NCBI GenBank assembly: GCA_902491375.1
Contig: CABUHE010000004.1
Location: forward strand, 1 to 64,000
DNA: 64,000 bases
Reading direction: 5' to 3'
Source: an uncultured Prevotella sp.
Lineage (GTDB): Bacteria > Bacteroidota > Bacteroidia > Bacteroidales > Bacteroidaceae
In this document: positions 18,973 through 27,762 of the stretch, piece after piece
Layout: each line of letters begins with the position of its first letter
Numbering within the stretch: the first letter of the stretch is position 1
Program-made: the position numbers and the translations under genes
Notes under the pieces: model-generated
What the model was told of the DNA's origin: nothing
Database searches by the model: none
The model's input: only the letters and a program-made list of their open reading frames with translations

Positions 18973-19012
18973 AAGAGCCAAGAAACGTTTGATTGTTTCT
19001 TGGCTCTTATTA
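18973..19012 (+). terminator. Terminator after murF-alr
   Basis: AAGAGCCAAGAAAC (18973-18986) pairs perfectly with GTTTCTTGGCTCTT (18995-19008) around an 8-nt loop, followed by TTATTATATTATT. It lies just past the stop codon. Confidence 0.85.
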
Positions 19013-19040
19013 TATTATTAATCTATTTTAACCTTTTTGC

Positions 19041-19072
19041 TTGTTTTTTTTAAGAGAAAAACAGTAACTTTG
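19041..19072 (+). promoter_or_regulatory. Promoter of the ExuT-like transporter
   Basis: The -7 box TAACTTTG is at 19065-19072 and a -33 TTG at 19041-19043, about 21 bp apart. The start of transcription is about 40 bp before the ATG at 19120. Confidence 0.65.
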
Positions 19073-19119
19073 CGCAAAACTTACTTTTAAACAGATACTA
19101 TTAATCAAATTATTAAATA

Positions 19120-20571
19120 ATGAATCCGATTCAAACTACTAAAATGACCAACTTTCGTTGGATCATTTGTGCGTTGCTATTCTGCGCTACGACAGTGAAC
19201 TACCTTGACAGGCAGGTTCTCTCTCTTACGTGGAAAGACTTCATCGCACCTGAATTCCACTGGAATGATGCCCATTATGGCATGATTACCGGTTTCTTCT
19301 CTGTCTTTTATGCTATTGCATGCTTGTTCGCAGGTAAGTTTGTTGACTGGATGGGCAACAAGAAAGGCTACATTTGGGCTATCTTCATTTGGTCGCTCGG
19401 TGCATGTATGCACGCCGGCTGCGGTTGGGTTGCAATGGAAATTGAAGGTCTTGACTCTGTAGCTGCACTCCGTGCTGTTGAAGCCGGAAGCGCAATGGCT
19501 GTCTCAATTGCGACTATCAGCGTATGGCTGTTCCTTGTATGCCGTGCAATTCTCGCACTCGGTGAAGCCGGAAACTTCCCTGCTGCAATCAAGGTTACAG
19601 CTGAATACTTCCCGAAGAAAGACCGCGCTTTCGCTACATCAATCTTCAATTCAGGCGCATCTGTTGGTGCACTTGCAGCTCCTCTTACTATTCCTATCCT
19701 CGCTAAGCACTTCGGTTGGGAAATGGCATTCATCATTATCGGTGCCATCGGTTTCATCTGGATGTTCTTCTGGGCTCACCTTTATGAGAAACCTGAAAAG
19801 TCTAAGCACGTAAACAAGGCCGAACTTATCTACATTAACCAGGACGAAAAGGAAGAAGTTAAACCGGCCGAAGCCGAAAAAGAACAAAAGACCATTCCGT
19901 TCATACAGTGCTTCAAGTACAAACAGACATGGTCATTTGTTGTCGGCAAGTTCTTCACTGACGGTGTTTGGTGGTTCTATCTGTTCTGGGCACCGGCTTA
20001 TTTCTCAGACCAGTTCGGTTACGAATCTTCTTCATCAATGGGTATGGCACTTATCTTCGTGCTTTATCTTATCGTAACGGTACTCTCAATTTACGGTGGT
20101 TATCTGCCTAAACTCTTCGTTGAGAAGAAAGGCATGGGCCCGTATTCAGGCCGTATGCTTGCGATGCTTATATTCGCATTCTTCCCACTGTTCGCACTGT
20201 TCGCACAACCTTTAGGCGGCTATTCAGTATGGTTCCCGGCAATAATCATCGGTCTTGCCGGCGCAGGTCATCAGGCATGGTCAGCCAACCTGTTCTCAAC
20301 CATCGGCGATATGTTCCCGAAATCAACAATCGCAACCATCACTGGTATTGGTGCAATGGCTGGAGGTGTAGGTTCACTGCTTATCAACCTCGGTGCAGGT
20401 GAGCTTTTCACATACGCTGAGAAATCTGGTGCAGCATTCTCATTCCTCGGCTTTGAGGGCAAACCGGCAGGCTATATGATTATATTCTGCATCTGTGCAG
20501 TTGCATATCTGCTGGCTTGGATTATCATGAAGACCCTCGTTCCGAAGTACAAGCCAATCGTTGTTGAATAA
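19120..20571 (+). CDS. ExuT-like MFS transporter (hexuronate-type, ACS family)
   Basis: 483-residue inner-membrane transporter with about 12 membrane segments and a cytoplasmic charged loop near residues 230-260 (DEKEEVKPAEAEKEQK). The N-terminal NYLDRQVLSLTWK, the loop GKFVDWMGNKKGY, and ALGEAGNFPAAIKVTAEYFPKKDRA are characteristic of the anion:cation symporter family. That family includes the hexuronate transporter ExuT and sugar-acid permeases. The likely cargo is galacturonate or glucuronate with H+ or Na+, which fits a genome that releases uronates. It is monocistronic, with its own promoter and terminator. The exact substrate is an inference. Confidence 0.85.
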   Translation: MNPIQTTKMTNFRWIICALLFCATTVNYLDRQVLSLTWKDFIAPEFHWNDAHYGMITGFFSVFYAIACLFAGKFVDWMGNKKGYIWAIFIWSLGACMHAGCGWVAMEIEGLDSVAALRAVEAGSAMAVSIATISVWLFLVCRAILALGEAGNFPAAIKVTAEYFPKKDRAFATSIFNSGASVGALAAPLTIPILAKHFGWEMAFIIIGAIGFIWMFFWAHLYEKPEKSKHVNKAELIYINQDEKEEVKPAEAEKEQKTIPFIQCFKYKQTWSFVVGKFFTDGVWWFYLFWAPAYFSDQFGYESSSSMGMALIFVLYLIVTVLSIYGGYLPKLFVEKKGMGPYSGRMLAMLIFAFFPLFALFAQPLGGYSVWFPAIIIGLAGAGHQAWSANLFSTIGDMFPKSTIATITGIGAMAGGVGSLLINLGAGELFTYAEKSGAAFSFLGFEGKPAGYMIIFCICAVAYLLAWIIMKTLVPKYKPIVVE

Positions 20572-20599
20572 TAAAGCAATAATATAAGAACCTAAAAAG

Positions 20600-20637
20600 A
20601 AAGAAGGATGCCTCGACTAAAGCATCCTTCTTTTATT
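20600..20637 (+). terminator. Terminator after the ExuT-like gene
   Basis: AAAGAAGGATGC (20600-20611) pairs with GCATCCTTCTTT (20622-20633), followed by TATTGTTT. The stem is perfect, 12 bp long. Confidence 0.85.
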
Positions 20638-20664
20638 GTTTATACAGTCAAATACATAACCAAA

Positions 20665-20692
20665 GGCATACAGCCGGTGAGGCTGAAATGCC
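20665..20692 (-). terminator. Likely terminator of the rlmN-pdxA-flippase operon
   Basis: GGCAT (20665-20669) pairs with ATGCC (20688-20692), and CAGCC (20671-20675) pairs with GGCTG (20681-20685). On the minus strand it lies just past the stop at 20698, followed by TTTGGTTATG. The T tract is imperfect. Confidence 0.5.
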
Positions 20693-20697
20693 AATGT

Positions 20698-21687
20698 TCA
20701 TTTCTTTTTCTTCTCAAGATTGATAAGCAACAGACCTATTGCTGTCCAGATAAGCTCCCTGATACGTACTATAAGAGCCACAAATATGCCTGCACTGGCT
20801 GAAAGAGCAAGACCGGCAGTAGACATCACAAAACCGCCCTCACGTCCACCAAGCTGTAAAGGAATGAAGAACAACAAGTTCGCAAACAAACTGGTGAAAG
20901 CCAATATCAACACACACTGTGCAAAACTTACATCTGCCGTGAGCACCATAAGCACAAACATAATCTCGAACGCAGAGCAGAAACGGCACGCAAGCTCAAG
21001 CAAAACAGCAGCCACAAACGACTTTCTGTTCTGATTATGCAGAGCCGCTATCTGGCTGTCGATAGTGTCAAGCTGCTCCTTATGACGCTCAATGAAGCCC
21101 TTAGCCCATTTCTTTGCGCCAGGAATATGTTTCAGCAGATTCATCAGTCTTACTGCCATACCCTTACGATAACCCTTGAGGAAGAACCATACACCCAGAC
21201 AACAGAACGCTCCTGCGGCAATAAGGATGATGCTTATAAATAAATTCAAAGGCTCGGTAAGTATATAAATAAAAATAGACAGAATCCAAAAAAGGAAATG
21301 ACTGAAGATGTGAGTCATGGCATAAAGAATGACCGAGGACGAAGCCCGCTCCGGACCAATCTTCGGAGAAAGTGACATTACACGATAAGGCTCGCCACCC
21401 ATAAGTCCGCACGGAGTGGTATAGTTAAGCGCAAAGCCTGATACCGTAATCTTATAAAGCCAAAGGAAATTTATCTTCGTAGGCTCTTTCGAACCGCTTT
21501 TGATAATAATATACCATGTGGCGGTATTGAATATATACAGAAACGCCCATAAAGCGACTACAGCAAAGAACCAATATCCGGCACTTTTAAGTCCGTCCCA
21601 TACCTGCTTATAGTCAAGCTGAGTCAGCATGATTGCAAGCACGACAATGCCGAACAAGAAGAATAAATTCTGATATTTCTTCTTCAC
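20698..21687 (-). CDS. Flippase-like integral membrane protein (LPG synthase TM region family)
   Basis: 329-residue integral membrane protein with about 8 hydrophobic segments. It matches the lysylphosphatidylglycerol synthase transmembrane-region family (UPF0104), the flippase part of MprF without the aminoacyl-transferase domain. Family features include YTTPCGLMGGEPYRVMSL near 95-112 and the C-terminal PLQLGGREGGFVMSTAGL. It might move lipids or lipid-linked sugars across the inner membrane; the cargo is unknown. It is the last gene after pdxA on the same strand, with a 113-bp gap. Confidence 0.8.
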   Translation of the reverse strand: MKKKYQNLFFLFGIVVLAIMLTQLDYKQVWDGLKSAGYWFFAVVALWAFLYIFNTATWYIIIKSGSKEPTKINFLWLYKITVSGFALNYTTPCGLMGGEPYRVMSLSPKIGPERASSSVILYAMTHIFSHFLFWILSIFIYILTEPLNLFISIILIAAGAFCCLGVWFFLKGYRKGMAVRLMNLLKHIPGAKKWAKGFIERHKEQLDTIDSQIAALHNQNRKSFVAAVLLELACRFCSAFEIMFVLMVLTADVSFAQCVLILAFTSLFANLLFFIPLQLGGREGGFVMSTAGLALSASAGIFVALIVRIRELIWTAIGLLLINLEKKKK

Positions 21688-21800
21688 TACTACGAATATT
21701 TAGTCAGTAAAGAATTAAGAATCAAGAAAAACACAATTGCGCACGCAGGTATGCCGTTAAAGAGTTCCCTGACTCTTAATTCCAACTTAGATTATTAAGA

Positions 21801-22910
21801 TTATTCCTTATTATTTTCTTTTGCCTTAGGTATGCTGAATCTCACTTTCTCACTCTCGTCACGCTTCTCGTGGTAAAGTTTTTCAAGCGGATTAGCCAAC
21901 GGCTCGTCATATTCGGCTCTGTTACGGAAAACATCAAGAGCAAGATAAACAGCATGGCGGAACGAGCTTTCGTCAGCCATATTCTTGCCTGCGATCTCAT
22001 AAGCCGTGCCGTGGTCTGGCGATGTGCGGACAACAGGCAGACCTGCAGTATAGTTTACTCCGTCGCCTCTGTCGAGCGCCTTGAACGGTGCAAGACCCTG
22101 GTCGTGATACATGGCCAGCACTCCGTCGAACGACTCGTAACTGCCATGAGCAAAGAATCCGTCAGCCGCAAAGGGACCGAAGGCATAGACTCCGTTGTCC
22201 GACAGTTCCTTTATTGCAGGTATGATTATTTCGTTTTCCTCTGTTCCAAGCAGACCGTTGTCGCCTGCATGCGGATTAAGCGCCAGCACGGCAATACGTG
22301 GATTAGATATGCGGAAGTCACGTTTCAGCGAATTGCTGAATATTGTAGCCTTCTCAACTATACGCTCCTTAGTTATCGCTGATGCTACTTCACGTATAGG
22401 AAGATGAGTGGTCACCAGCGCAACACGCATAATGTCGTTAAGTAGAATCATAAGAGACTTGTTGCCGTCGCCTAACCTTTCCTCAAGATATTCAGTGTGT
22501 CCACAGAAGTTAAAGCGGTCGCTCTGTATGTTGTTTTTATTTATCGGAGCTGTTACAAGCACGTCAAAAAGCCCATTCTTATAGTCTGCCACAGCACGCT
22601 CAAGAGCTTTCAGAGAAGCCAGACCGGCCTCCTTAGACGGGCTGCCGAGATCAACCTTGACCTCCTCGTCAAACGTCGGCAGCAGATTAAGCTTGCCGGG
22701 ATGTGCGTCTTCAGCAGAATTGATGATAGTAAAGTTTGCCTGTATGCCGAGAGCATTGCGATGATATGCTGCCACCTTCGGCGATCCGTAGATTATAGGA
22801 GTACACAATTCAAGCATTGCCTGCTCGGCAAAAGTCTTGAATATCACCTCATAACCGATGCCATTTGTGTCACCATGCGTTATGGCAACACGTATTTTTC
22901 TGTTTTCCAT
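21801..22910 (-). CDS. pdxA: 4-hydroxythreonine-4-phosphate dehydrogenase
   Basis: 369-residue NAD(P)-dependent enzyme of pyridoxal 5'-phosphate synthesis by the DXP-dependent route. It oxidises 4-phosphohydroxy-L-threonine, which then decarboxylates. Recognisable segments are ITHGDTNGIGYEVI at the N-terminus (usually GDPAGIGPE), NFCGHTEYLEE with the metal-binding His, LNPHAGDNGLLG, and MYHDQGLAPFKAL. It is somewhat longer than the usual 330 residues because of a charged C-terminal tail. It follows DUF4837 by about 60 bp on the same strand. Confidence 0.94.
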   Translation of the reverse strand: MENRKIRVAITHGDTNGIGYEVIFKTFAEQAMLELCTPIIYGSPKVAAYHRNALGIQANFTIINSAEDAHPGKLNLLPTFDEEVKVDLGSPSKEAGLASLKALERAVADYKNGLFDVLVTAPINKNNIQSDRFNFCGHTEYLEERLGDGNKSLMILLNDIMRVALVTTHLPIREVASAITKERIVEKATIFSNSLKRDFRISNPRIAVLALNPHAGDNGLLGTEENEIIIPAIKELSDNGVYAFGPFAADGFFAHGSYESFDGVLAMYHDQGLAPFKALDRGDGVNYTAGLPVVRTSPDHGTAYEIAGKNMADESSFRHAVYLALDVFRNRAEYDEPLANPLEKLYHEKRDESEKVRFSIPKAKENNKE

Positions 22911-22969
22911 ATCTTTATTTTATTATTTAAATGAGCCTGAACCGACTGCTGTATGTGCCTTTACGCACA

Positions 22970-23965
22970 TTACTTCGTGCTGTCAGCCGTTCTCACTTTC
23001 CCATTTTTCTTCAACGTATAAAGCACAGCCTCGACTTGCCTTATGAGGTTGCGTTTCTTCATCTCAGGCGCATAGACAAACGCCTCGGCCACTATTATGC
23101 GGTGCGTGGCCGTATCAACAACCGAATGAGCCACGAAAGGACCGCCCATAGCGTCGCCGTGCATCTCCCAAAGGCCACGGCTTATCATGAATATCCGCCC
23201 TTTCTCCTTAGCCATTCGGTTTATAACCGATGCGCCTGACGTCTGCATATACATACCGTCGCGTTCGCCGGGTATGTTGGCTTTCATAACACTGTCTCTC
23301 GCGGCCAATGCACGCACAGGGTCTAGACTGTCGCCGGCGTATGAATAGACACAGATGTTCTGCATGCCGCTTGGAGCATTGTCGGAGAACCATAAGAAGT
23401 CATGTCCGCGCTTGCTTGATTTCATGTCGGCAGGTATCCTTATGCTGTAACCGAACATCCTGCTTACCTGCTCAGCAGCCTTAGGATTGCCACTGGCGCC
23501 GAGCCGTGATATTTCGGTGTTAATCTCAGCGCGTGTAAGCAGGTCGGTCAGATTCCGGCTTATGCGCGGAATGTCGGCAGTCAGAGCTGAGTCAGTAGCG
23601 GCGTTAAGATAAACCACCATCTGCGGATGCGCCCAGACATTCTTCTCGTATCTTATCAGAGTCCGCGTAAACTGGCGCGGATTGATATTCACTATCACTA
23701 TATTGCGTGCCAGACGGGCTGTGGCGTTGAAACGCGTGCTGTCAGTAACCGACACGTCAAACGAAGGCTCACGCTGCGGCAGCCCCGGAACATCCTGTGT
23801 CAGCACACTGTCTACAGCCTTCACTCCTGCCCCATTACCGCCCGTGGCGAGCAGCAACACCTCATAAGGCCGTCCGCCGCTGCCCGGCAGCATTGACTCA
23901 TGCCCGTCGCACGAGCAGAATAAAGCAACGCAGAGAACAAGTCCGACGAACGAAAACCTCATCAT
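22970..23965 (-). CDS. DUF4837 lipoprotein
   Basis: 331-residue predicted lipoprotein of the Bacteroidetes family DUF4837, function unknown. The signal is MMRFSFVGLVLCVALFCSC with a lipobox cysteine at about residue 19, so it is probably anchored in the membrane facing the periplasm. The ATG at 23965 overlaps the rlmN stop as ATGA (4 nt), which favours it over an in-frame start 42 nt upstream that lacks a clean signal. The position between rlmN and pdxA is common in this group, in my recollection. Confidence 0.82.
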   Translation of the reverse strand: MMRFSFVGLVLCVALFCSCDGHESMLPGSGGRPYEVLLLATGGNGAGVKAVDSVLTQDVPGLPQREPSFDVSVTDSTRFNATARLARNIVIVNINPRQFTRTLIRYEKNVWAHPQMVVYLNAATDSALTADIPRISRNLTDLLTRAEINTEISRLGASGNPKAAEQVSRMFGYSIRIPADMKSSKRGHDFLWFSDNAPSGMQNICVYSYAGDSLDPVRALAARDSVMKANIPGERDGMYMQTSGASVINRMAKEKGRIFMISRGLWEMHGDAMGGPFVAHSVVDTATHRIIVAEAFVYAPEMKKRNLIRQVEAVLYTLKKNGKVRTADSTK

Positions 23966-24990
23966 ACGCCTGCGGCATCCTTCCGTGCCGTACTCAACAG
24001 TCCGCACGCAGCATATATATCCTGGCCACGACTGGCCCTTATTGTGGTGAACACGCCGTGTCCTGTAAGATAGTCGCGGAAAGCCTCCATACGCGAATCG
24101 TCGGCTCCATGCAGGTCTACACCGGGAATCTGGTGGAACCGTATCAGATTGACACGGCAGTCAAGTCCTTTAAGCAACTTGATTATCTCGCGTGCGTGCA
24201 TAGGCGAATCGTTTACTCCGCCGAACACGATATACTCGAACGACAGTCGGCGCTGGTGGCTGAAGTCGTAATTGCGCAACATTTCCACGATGTCAACTAT
24301 ATGCATGCCCTTCTCGGCAGGCATCAGCATGGCACGCTGCTCTGGTATGGGTGAATGCAAGCTTATGGCTACATGGCACTCACTTTCCTCGATAAAGCGT
24401 TTCAGCTTGTTCTTTACGCCCACGCTGCTTACGGTTATTCGCTTAGGGCTCCATGCATATCCCCACGGAGCTGTCAATGCCTCGGTAGCCCGGAGAACGT
24501 TGTCAAGGTTGTCCATCGGTTCGCCCTGCCCCATAAACACGATGTTTGTAAGGCTGTCGCGCTCCGGCAATGAATATATCTGATTCAGAATGTCTGATGC
24601 TGAAAGACTGCCTTCAAAACCCTGTTTGCCGGTCTGGCAGAACAGGCAGTTCATCTTGCAGCCGACCTGTGACGACACACACAGCGTGGCACGGTCGTTT
24701 TCGGGAATATAGACTGTCTCGACAAACTTGCCTGACGATGTCGGGAAGAGATATTTCACCGTTCCGTCGACAGAGCGCTGGCTCTCAGCCGGAGGCATGC
24801 ACCCTATTGTGAAATGTTCTTTCAACCGTTCACGGTTGCTCTTTGATATGTCCGTCATGTCGTCAATGTCCATAACGTGCTTACCATAAAGCCACTTCGC
24901 CATCTGTCCGCCGGTAAAAGCGGGCATGCCAAGCGACTTCGCCACTTCCTTCAACTCGGCAAGCGACTTGCCCAAAAGAGGTTCAACCAT
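23962..24990 (-). CDS. rlmN: Dual-specificity RNA methyltransferase RlmN
   Basis: 342-residue radical-SAM enzyme that methylates C2 of adenine 2503 in 23S rRNA, and of adenine 37 in some tRNAs. The [4Fe-4S] cysteines C111, C115 and C118 form CKMNCLFC. The two catalytic cysteines are C104 in TLCVSSQVG and C329 in YAACGLLS near the C-terminus. The N-terminal accessory domain contains FTGGQMAKWLY. All key residues are present. It is the first gene of a minus-strand operon with DUF4837, pdxA and a flippase-like gene. Confidence 0.96.
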   Translation of the reverse strand: MVEPLLGKSLAELKEVAKSLGMPAFTGGQMAKWLYGKHVMDIDDMTDISKSNRERLKEHFTIGCMPPAESQRSVDGTVKYLFPTSSGKFVETVYIPENDRATLCVSSQVGCKMNCLFCQTGKQGFEGSLSASDILNQIYSLPERDSLTNIVFMGQGEPMDNLDNVLRATEALTAPWGYAWSPKRITVSSVGVKNKLKRFIEESECHVAISLHSPIPEQRAMLMPAEKGMHIVDIVEMLRNYDFSHQRRLSFEYIVFGGVNDSPMHAREIIKLLKGLDCRVNLIRFHQIPGVDLHGADDSRMEAFRDYLTGHGVFTTIRASRGQDIYAACGLLSTARKDAAGV

Positions 24991-25134
24991 TTCTGTAAAT
25001 TTATATTTTCAGCAGACCGTATACAGATTTTCCGGCAAACAAACGGCCGTGTAAAAATCAGTAAAAACGACTTACAATACCTGCGTATCTGCCTGTTAAA
25101 CTTATACTTGTCTGCTTACGGACTAAATAATATG

Positions 25135-25142
25135 CAAAGATA
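25135..25142 (-). promoter_or_regulatory. -7 box of the rlmN operon
   Basis: The minus strand reads TATCTTTG, a perfect -7 box, about 145 bp before the rlmN ATG at 24990. The -33 element is not clear. Confidence 0.5.
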
Positions 25143-25237
25143 ATGCAAAAAATTGATTAACAGAAATAAAAGGAACATAGTTTAACTAGAGTTCTATGAA
25201 TTTCTGATTAACGACAGGCACGAAACAGACATGTTGC

Positions 25238-25325
25238 AAAAGGGCATGAATCGCGTTGTAAAAGATGGCATCTGACAACGTGAAAGAGTATCTTTTGCAA
25301 TATAAAAGACGCTCTTTCACAACGG
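25238..25325. repeat. 22-bp repeat array B (four units)
   Basis: Units start at 25238, 25260, 25282 and 25304: AAAAGGGCATGAATC, AAAAGATGGCATCTG, GAAAGAGTATCTTTT and AAAAGACGCTCTTTC. The spacers are GCGTTGT, ACAACGT and GCAATAT. Units 3 and 4 are complementary at 13 of 15 positions; the centres of units 1 and 2 are complementary at 4 of 5. Unit 2 is the most degenerate. The array lies downstream of the susD terminator and upstream of the rlmN promoter; both genes are on the minus strand. Confidence 0.88.
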
Positions 25326-25432
25326 GCTTAAAAACTGTCTGATTTACACAGAGTTATCATCCATCTTACGGGTAACATCAAGTACAATGCTTAAAACCTG
25401 TATCATAACAGACAAACTGCCAGAAGAACACA

Positions 25433-25476
25433 AAAAACAAGAGGCATGCCATATAAATGACACGCCTCTTGTTTTT
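25433..25476. terminator. Terminator after susD
   Basis: AAAAACAAGAGGC (25433-25445) pairs with GCCTCTTGTTTTT (25464-25476). There are A/T runs on both sides, so it could work in either direction. It ends the minus-strand SusC/SusD transcript about 56 bp past its stop codon. Confidence 0.85.
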
Positions 25477-25531
25477 ATTTAAAATCATTGCGTTTTATAG
25501 CCGTGCAGGCCTTATTACGCAAATGTCTGTC

Positions 25532-27727
25532 TTACTCAGCCAACGGGTCGAAGGTTCCGTTGCTGCCACCGCTGTTGTAATCTTCCCAACCGATAGTCTG
25601 TGCTACTGAACGCATATTGCTCTGAGCGCCGCGCGGCAGACCGAGGAAGTAATAACGCGGAAGGAAGTTGATATAGAGATTTACCTGATTCTGGTCACGG
25701 CTATCGCCCTTCTTGTCCTTACGTACAAGATTGGCATCATACCATGCTTTCAGGTTCTCAAGCTGCGGAGCAAGGTCTTTACGCATATCAACGCCCTCGC
25801 AACGCTCAACATCTTTCAGCGGATCGCTGTCATAAGTAGTACCTCCAAGACCGTTGCTGTGATCATCGTTCACACGGAACTCCATGTTCTCACGGCGCTG
25901 ACCGTTGAGCGGTTTGAAGCCGAGCCATGTGCAGGTGTTGCCGCCCCAACCGGTAAGTGTCCACGTTGAAGGTGCGCCTTCGATTGTATTGAAATTCTTA
26001 CCTCCGTCATACAGCAGCCAGCGACGGCAGTCATCGAAGCGCTTGCCTTCGTAAGCGAACTCTATCTGACGTTCGTAAAGAATTGCTGACATACATGCAG
26101 CCTGGTCGCTTGACAGGTTAGCCTGCAATCCGCAGTCGCCTGTATAGCCGGCGCGCATACGGATTTGCTTAAGGTATTCAACTGCCTCGTCCATGTGACC
26201 GGCACCACAAGCCACCTCAGCAAGGTTGAGCAATACCTCCGCATAACGAAGCTCGATGTACGGCTGTGATGAATATGCGAAACCGCCGTTGCTTGAAGTT
26301 GCGTCGAAGTTTGCGTAAAGCGGACTTGAGTTTATGTCAAGATCGTCAGAACGCTTGCGTACATACACACCGCTGTTACTTTGCAGCAGGTTGTCGGCAG
26401 CATACTCGTTGCTGCTGTTGTCGTTGTCGCGGTCTTCTGCGCTGGTGTACCATACATAGTTCCAGAGAACATAGTTTGTACCGTTGTCATACGACGGGTT
26501 GTTGGGGTTGTCGGCCTGCAAAGTGTTGTTGCCGTTGAAAGCCCAGCGGAAGCCAGGGAATGCGAATGTACGGTAGAAGCGCGGGTCACGGTTCATGAAC
26601 GGATGTTCACGGTCGTACTCGTATGAAGAAGCGTCGAGCTTAGTATAGGTAGTAGTTGTTGAAGGACGCTTACCGTCTGCCATCGGGAACATGTCAATCA
26701 GCATAGCTGATGCGTTCTTTCCTGAACCAGAAGTATTGCTAGGACGGATATAGCGCTCCCAACTGTTGTTCTTCTGCTTGTCGCCGGCCTGTACTGTATT
26801 GAACAATGTTACAAACACAGCCTCAGGATTGGCAGTTGTACGCTGGTTGAACTGATTAGCGAAGTCTGAACCGTTCACGTTGTTTGTTGTCTGGTAAAGA
26901 CCATAGCCACAAGCCTTGATTGAGTCGAGCTCGGCAGTCATTACATTATAAGCATTCTGCCAGCGTGACTCATCGTTCGCACGGTTGAACAGCGGACTTG
27001 CCCACAATAACAGCACACGGCCTTTAAGTGCAAGTGCAGTACCTGTGGTTACTCGTCCCCAGTCTGATGAAGACCAGCCGCCGTTCATAGTCTTGGCTGC
27101 AAGCATCTTTGCAGAACGGTCAAGGTCAGCGCAGATGAATTCGATACACTCTTTGGTTGTGTTACGTGGGTTCACTACACCTTCAACAGGATCCTGAACC
27201 TCAGTAACGATTGGCACACCTCCATAGAACTTCACGAGGTTATAATAACACCATGCACGGAAGAAATAAACCTGTCCGAGCAGCTCGTCTTTCTGGTCTT
27301 GAGGCAGTGAGCCTTCTGATATGCCTTTGATAACATCATTAATGTTACGGATACGGCCGAAAGAGTTTGCCTGAATATTATTAGGTGTACCGAAGAAATA
27401 GTCTGGTGTTGAAGTGCCTGTCATGGTGTTCAACGGATTCTGCGGGTCAAGGAAAACGCTGAAGCCACTGTATTCCTCAGTAGACTTTCCTGCATTATCG
27501 TTGCTTCCTGATGAAGGATACTGCCAGGTGATGTCTGAGTTGGTTGTCGGCAGACACCAGCTGTAAACATCGTTTACACGGAGTTGCGCTCCGGTGTAGT
27601 CGTTATAGATTTCGCCGGTAACGTTGTCATAGTTCTTCTTTTCCTCAAGGAATTCGTCGCTACATGCCGACAACAGAAGACAAGAAGCAAGACCGCAACC
27701 GAACAGCTTTAATATATTTGTTTTCAT
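25532..27727 (-). CDS. SusD-like surface glycan-binding lipoprotein
   Basis: 731-residue RagB/SusD-family lipoprotein that caps its SusC partner in the outer membrane and binds the glycan. The lipobox is LLLSACSDEF with the cysteine near residue 22, followed by FLEEKKNYD. The TPR-rich SusD region contains YFFRAWCYYNLVKFYGGVPIV near 150-170, and the C-terminal part contains LRYAEVLLNLAEVACG. It is longer than the common 500-600 residues. It lies 35 bp downstream of susC on the same strand, the normal pair order. The ligand is unknown. Confidence 0.94.
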   Translation of the reverse strand: MKTNILKLFGCGLASCLLLSACSDEFLEEKKNYDNVTGEIYNDYTGAQLRVNDVYSWCLPTTNSDITWQYPSSGSNDNAGKSTEEYSGFSVFLDPQNPLNTMTGTSTPDYFFGTPNNIQANSFGRIRNINDVIKGISEGSLPQDQKDELLGQVYFFRAWCYYNLVKFYGGVPIVTEVQDPVEGVVNPRNTTKECIEFICADLDRSAKMLAAKTMNGGWSSSDWGRVTTGTALALKGRVLLLWASPLFNRANDESRWQNAYNVMTAELDSIKACGYGLYQTTNNVNGSDFANQFNQRTTANPEAVFVTLFNTVQAGDKQKNNSWERYIRPSNTSGSGKNASAMLIDMFPMADGKRPSTTTTYTKLDASSYEYDREHPFMNRDPRFYRTFAFPGFRWAFNGNNTLQADNPNNPSYDNGTNYVLWNYVWYTSAEDRDNDNSSNEYAADNLLQSNSGVYVRKRSDDLDINSSPLYANFDATSSNGGFAYSSQPYIELRYAEVLLNLAEVACGAGHMDEAVEYLKQIRMRAGYTGDCGLQANLSSDQAACMSAILYERQIEFAYEGKRFDDCRRWLLYDGGKNFNTIEGAPSTWTLTGWGGNTCTWLGFKPLNGQRRENMEFRVNDDHSNGLGGTTYDSDPLKDVERCEGVDMRKDLAPQLENLKAWYDANLVRKDKKGDSRDQNQVNLYINFLPRYYFLGLPRGAQSNMRSVAQTIGWEDYNSGGSNGTFDPLAE

Positions 27728-27762
27728 CTTTACTTTCTGTTAAGATTTTTATCATGAGTAAA

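Noticed and set aside
23966..24007. Longer start of the DUF4837 gene
   Set aside because: The extra 14 residues are charged and precede the signal peptide; the ATGA overlap with rlmN at 23965 is a better start.
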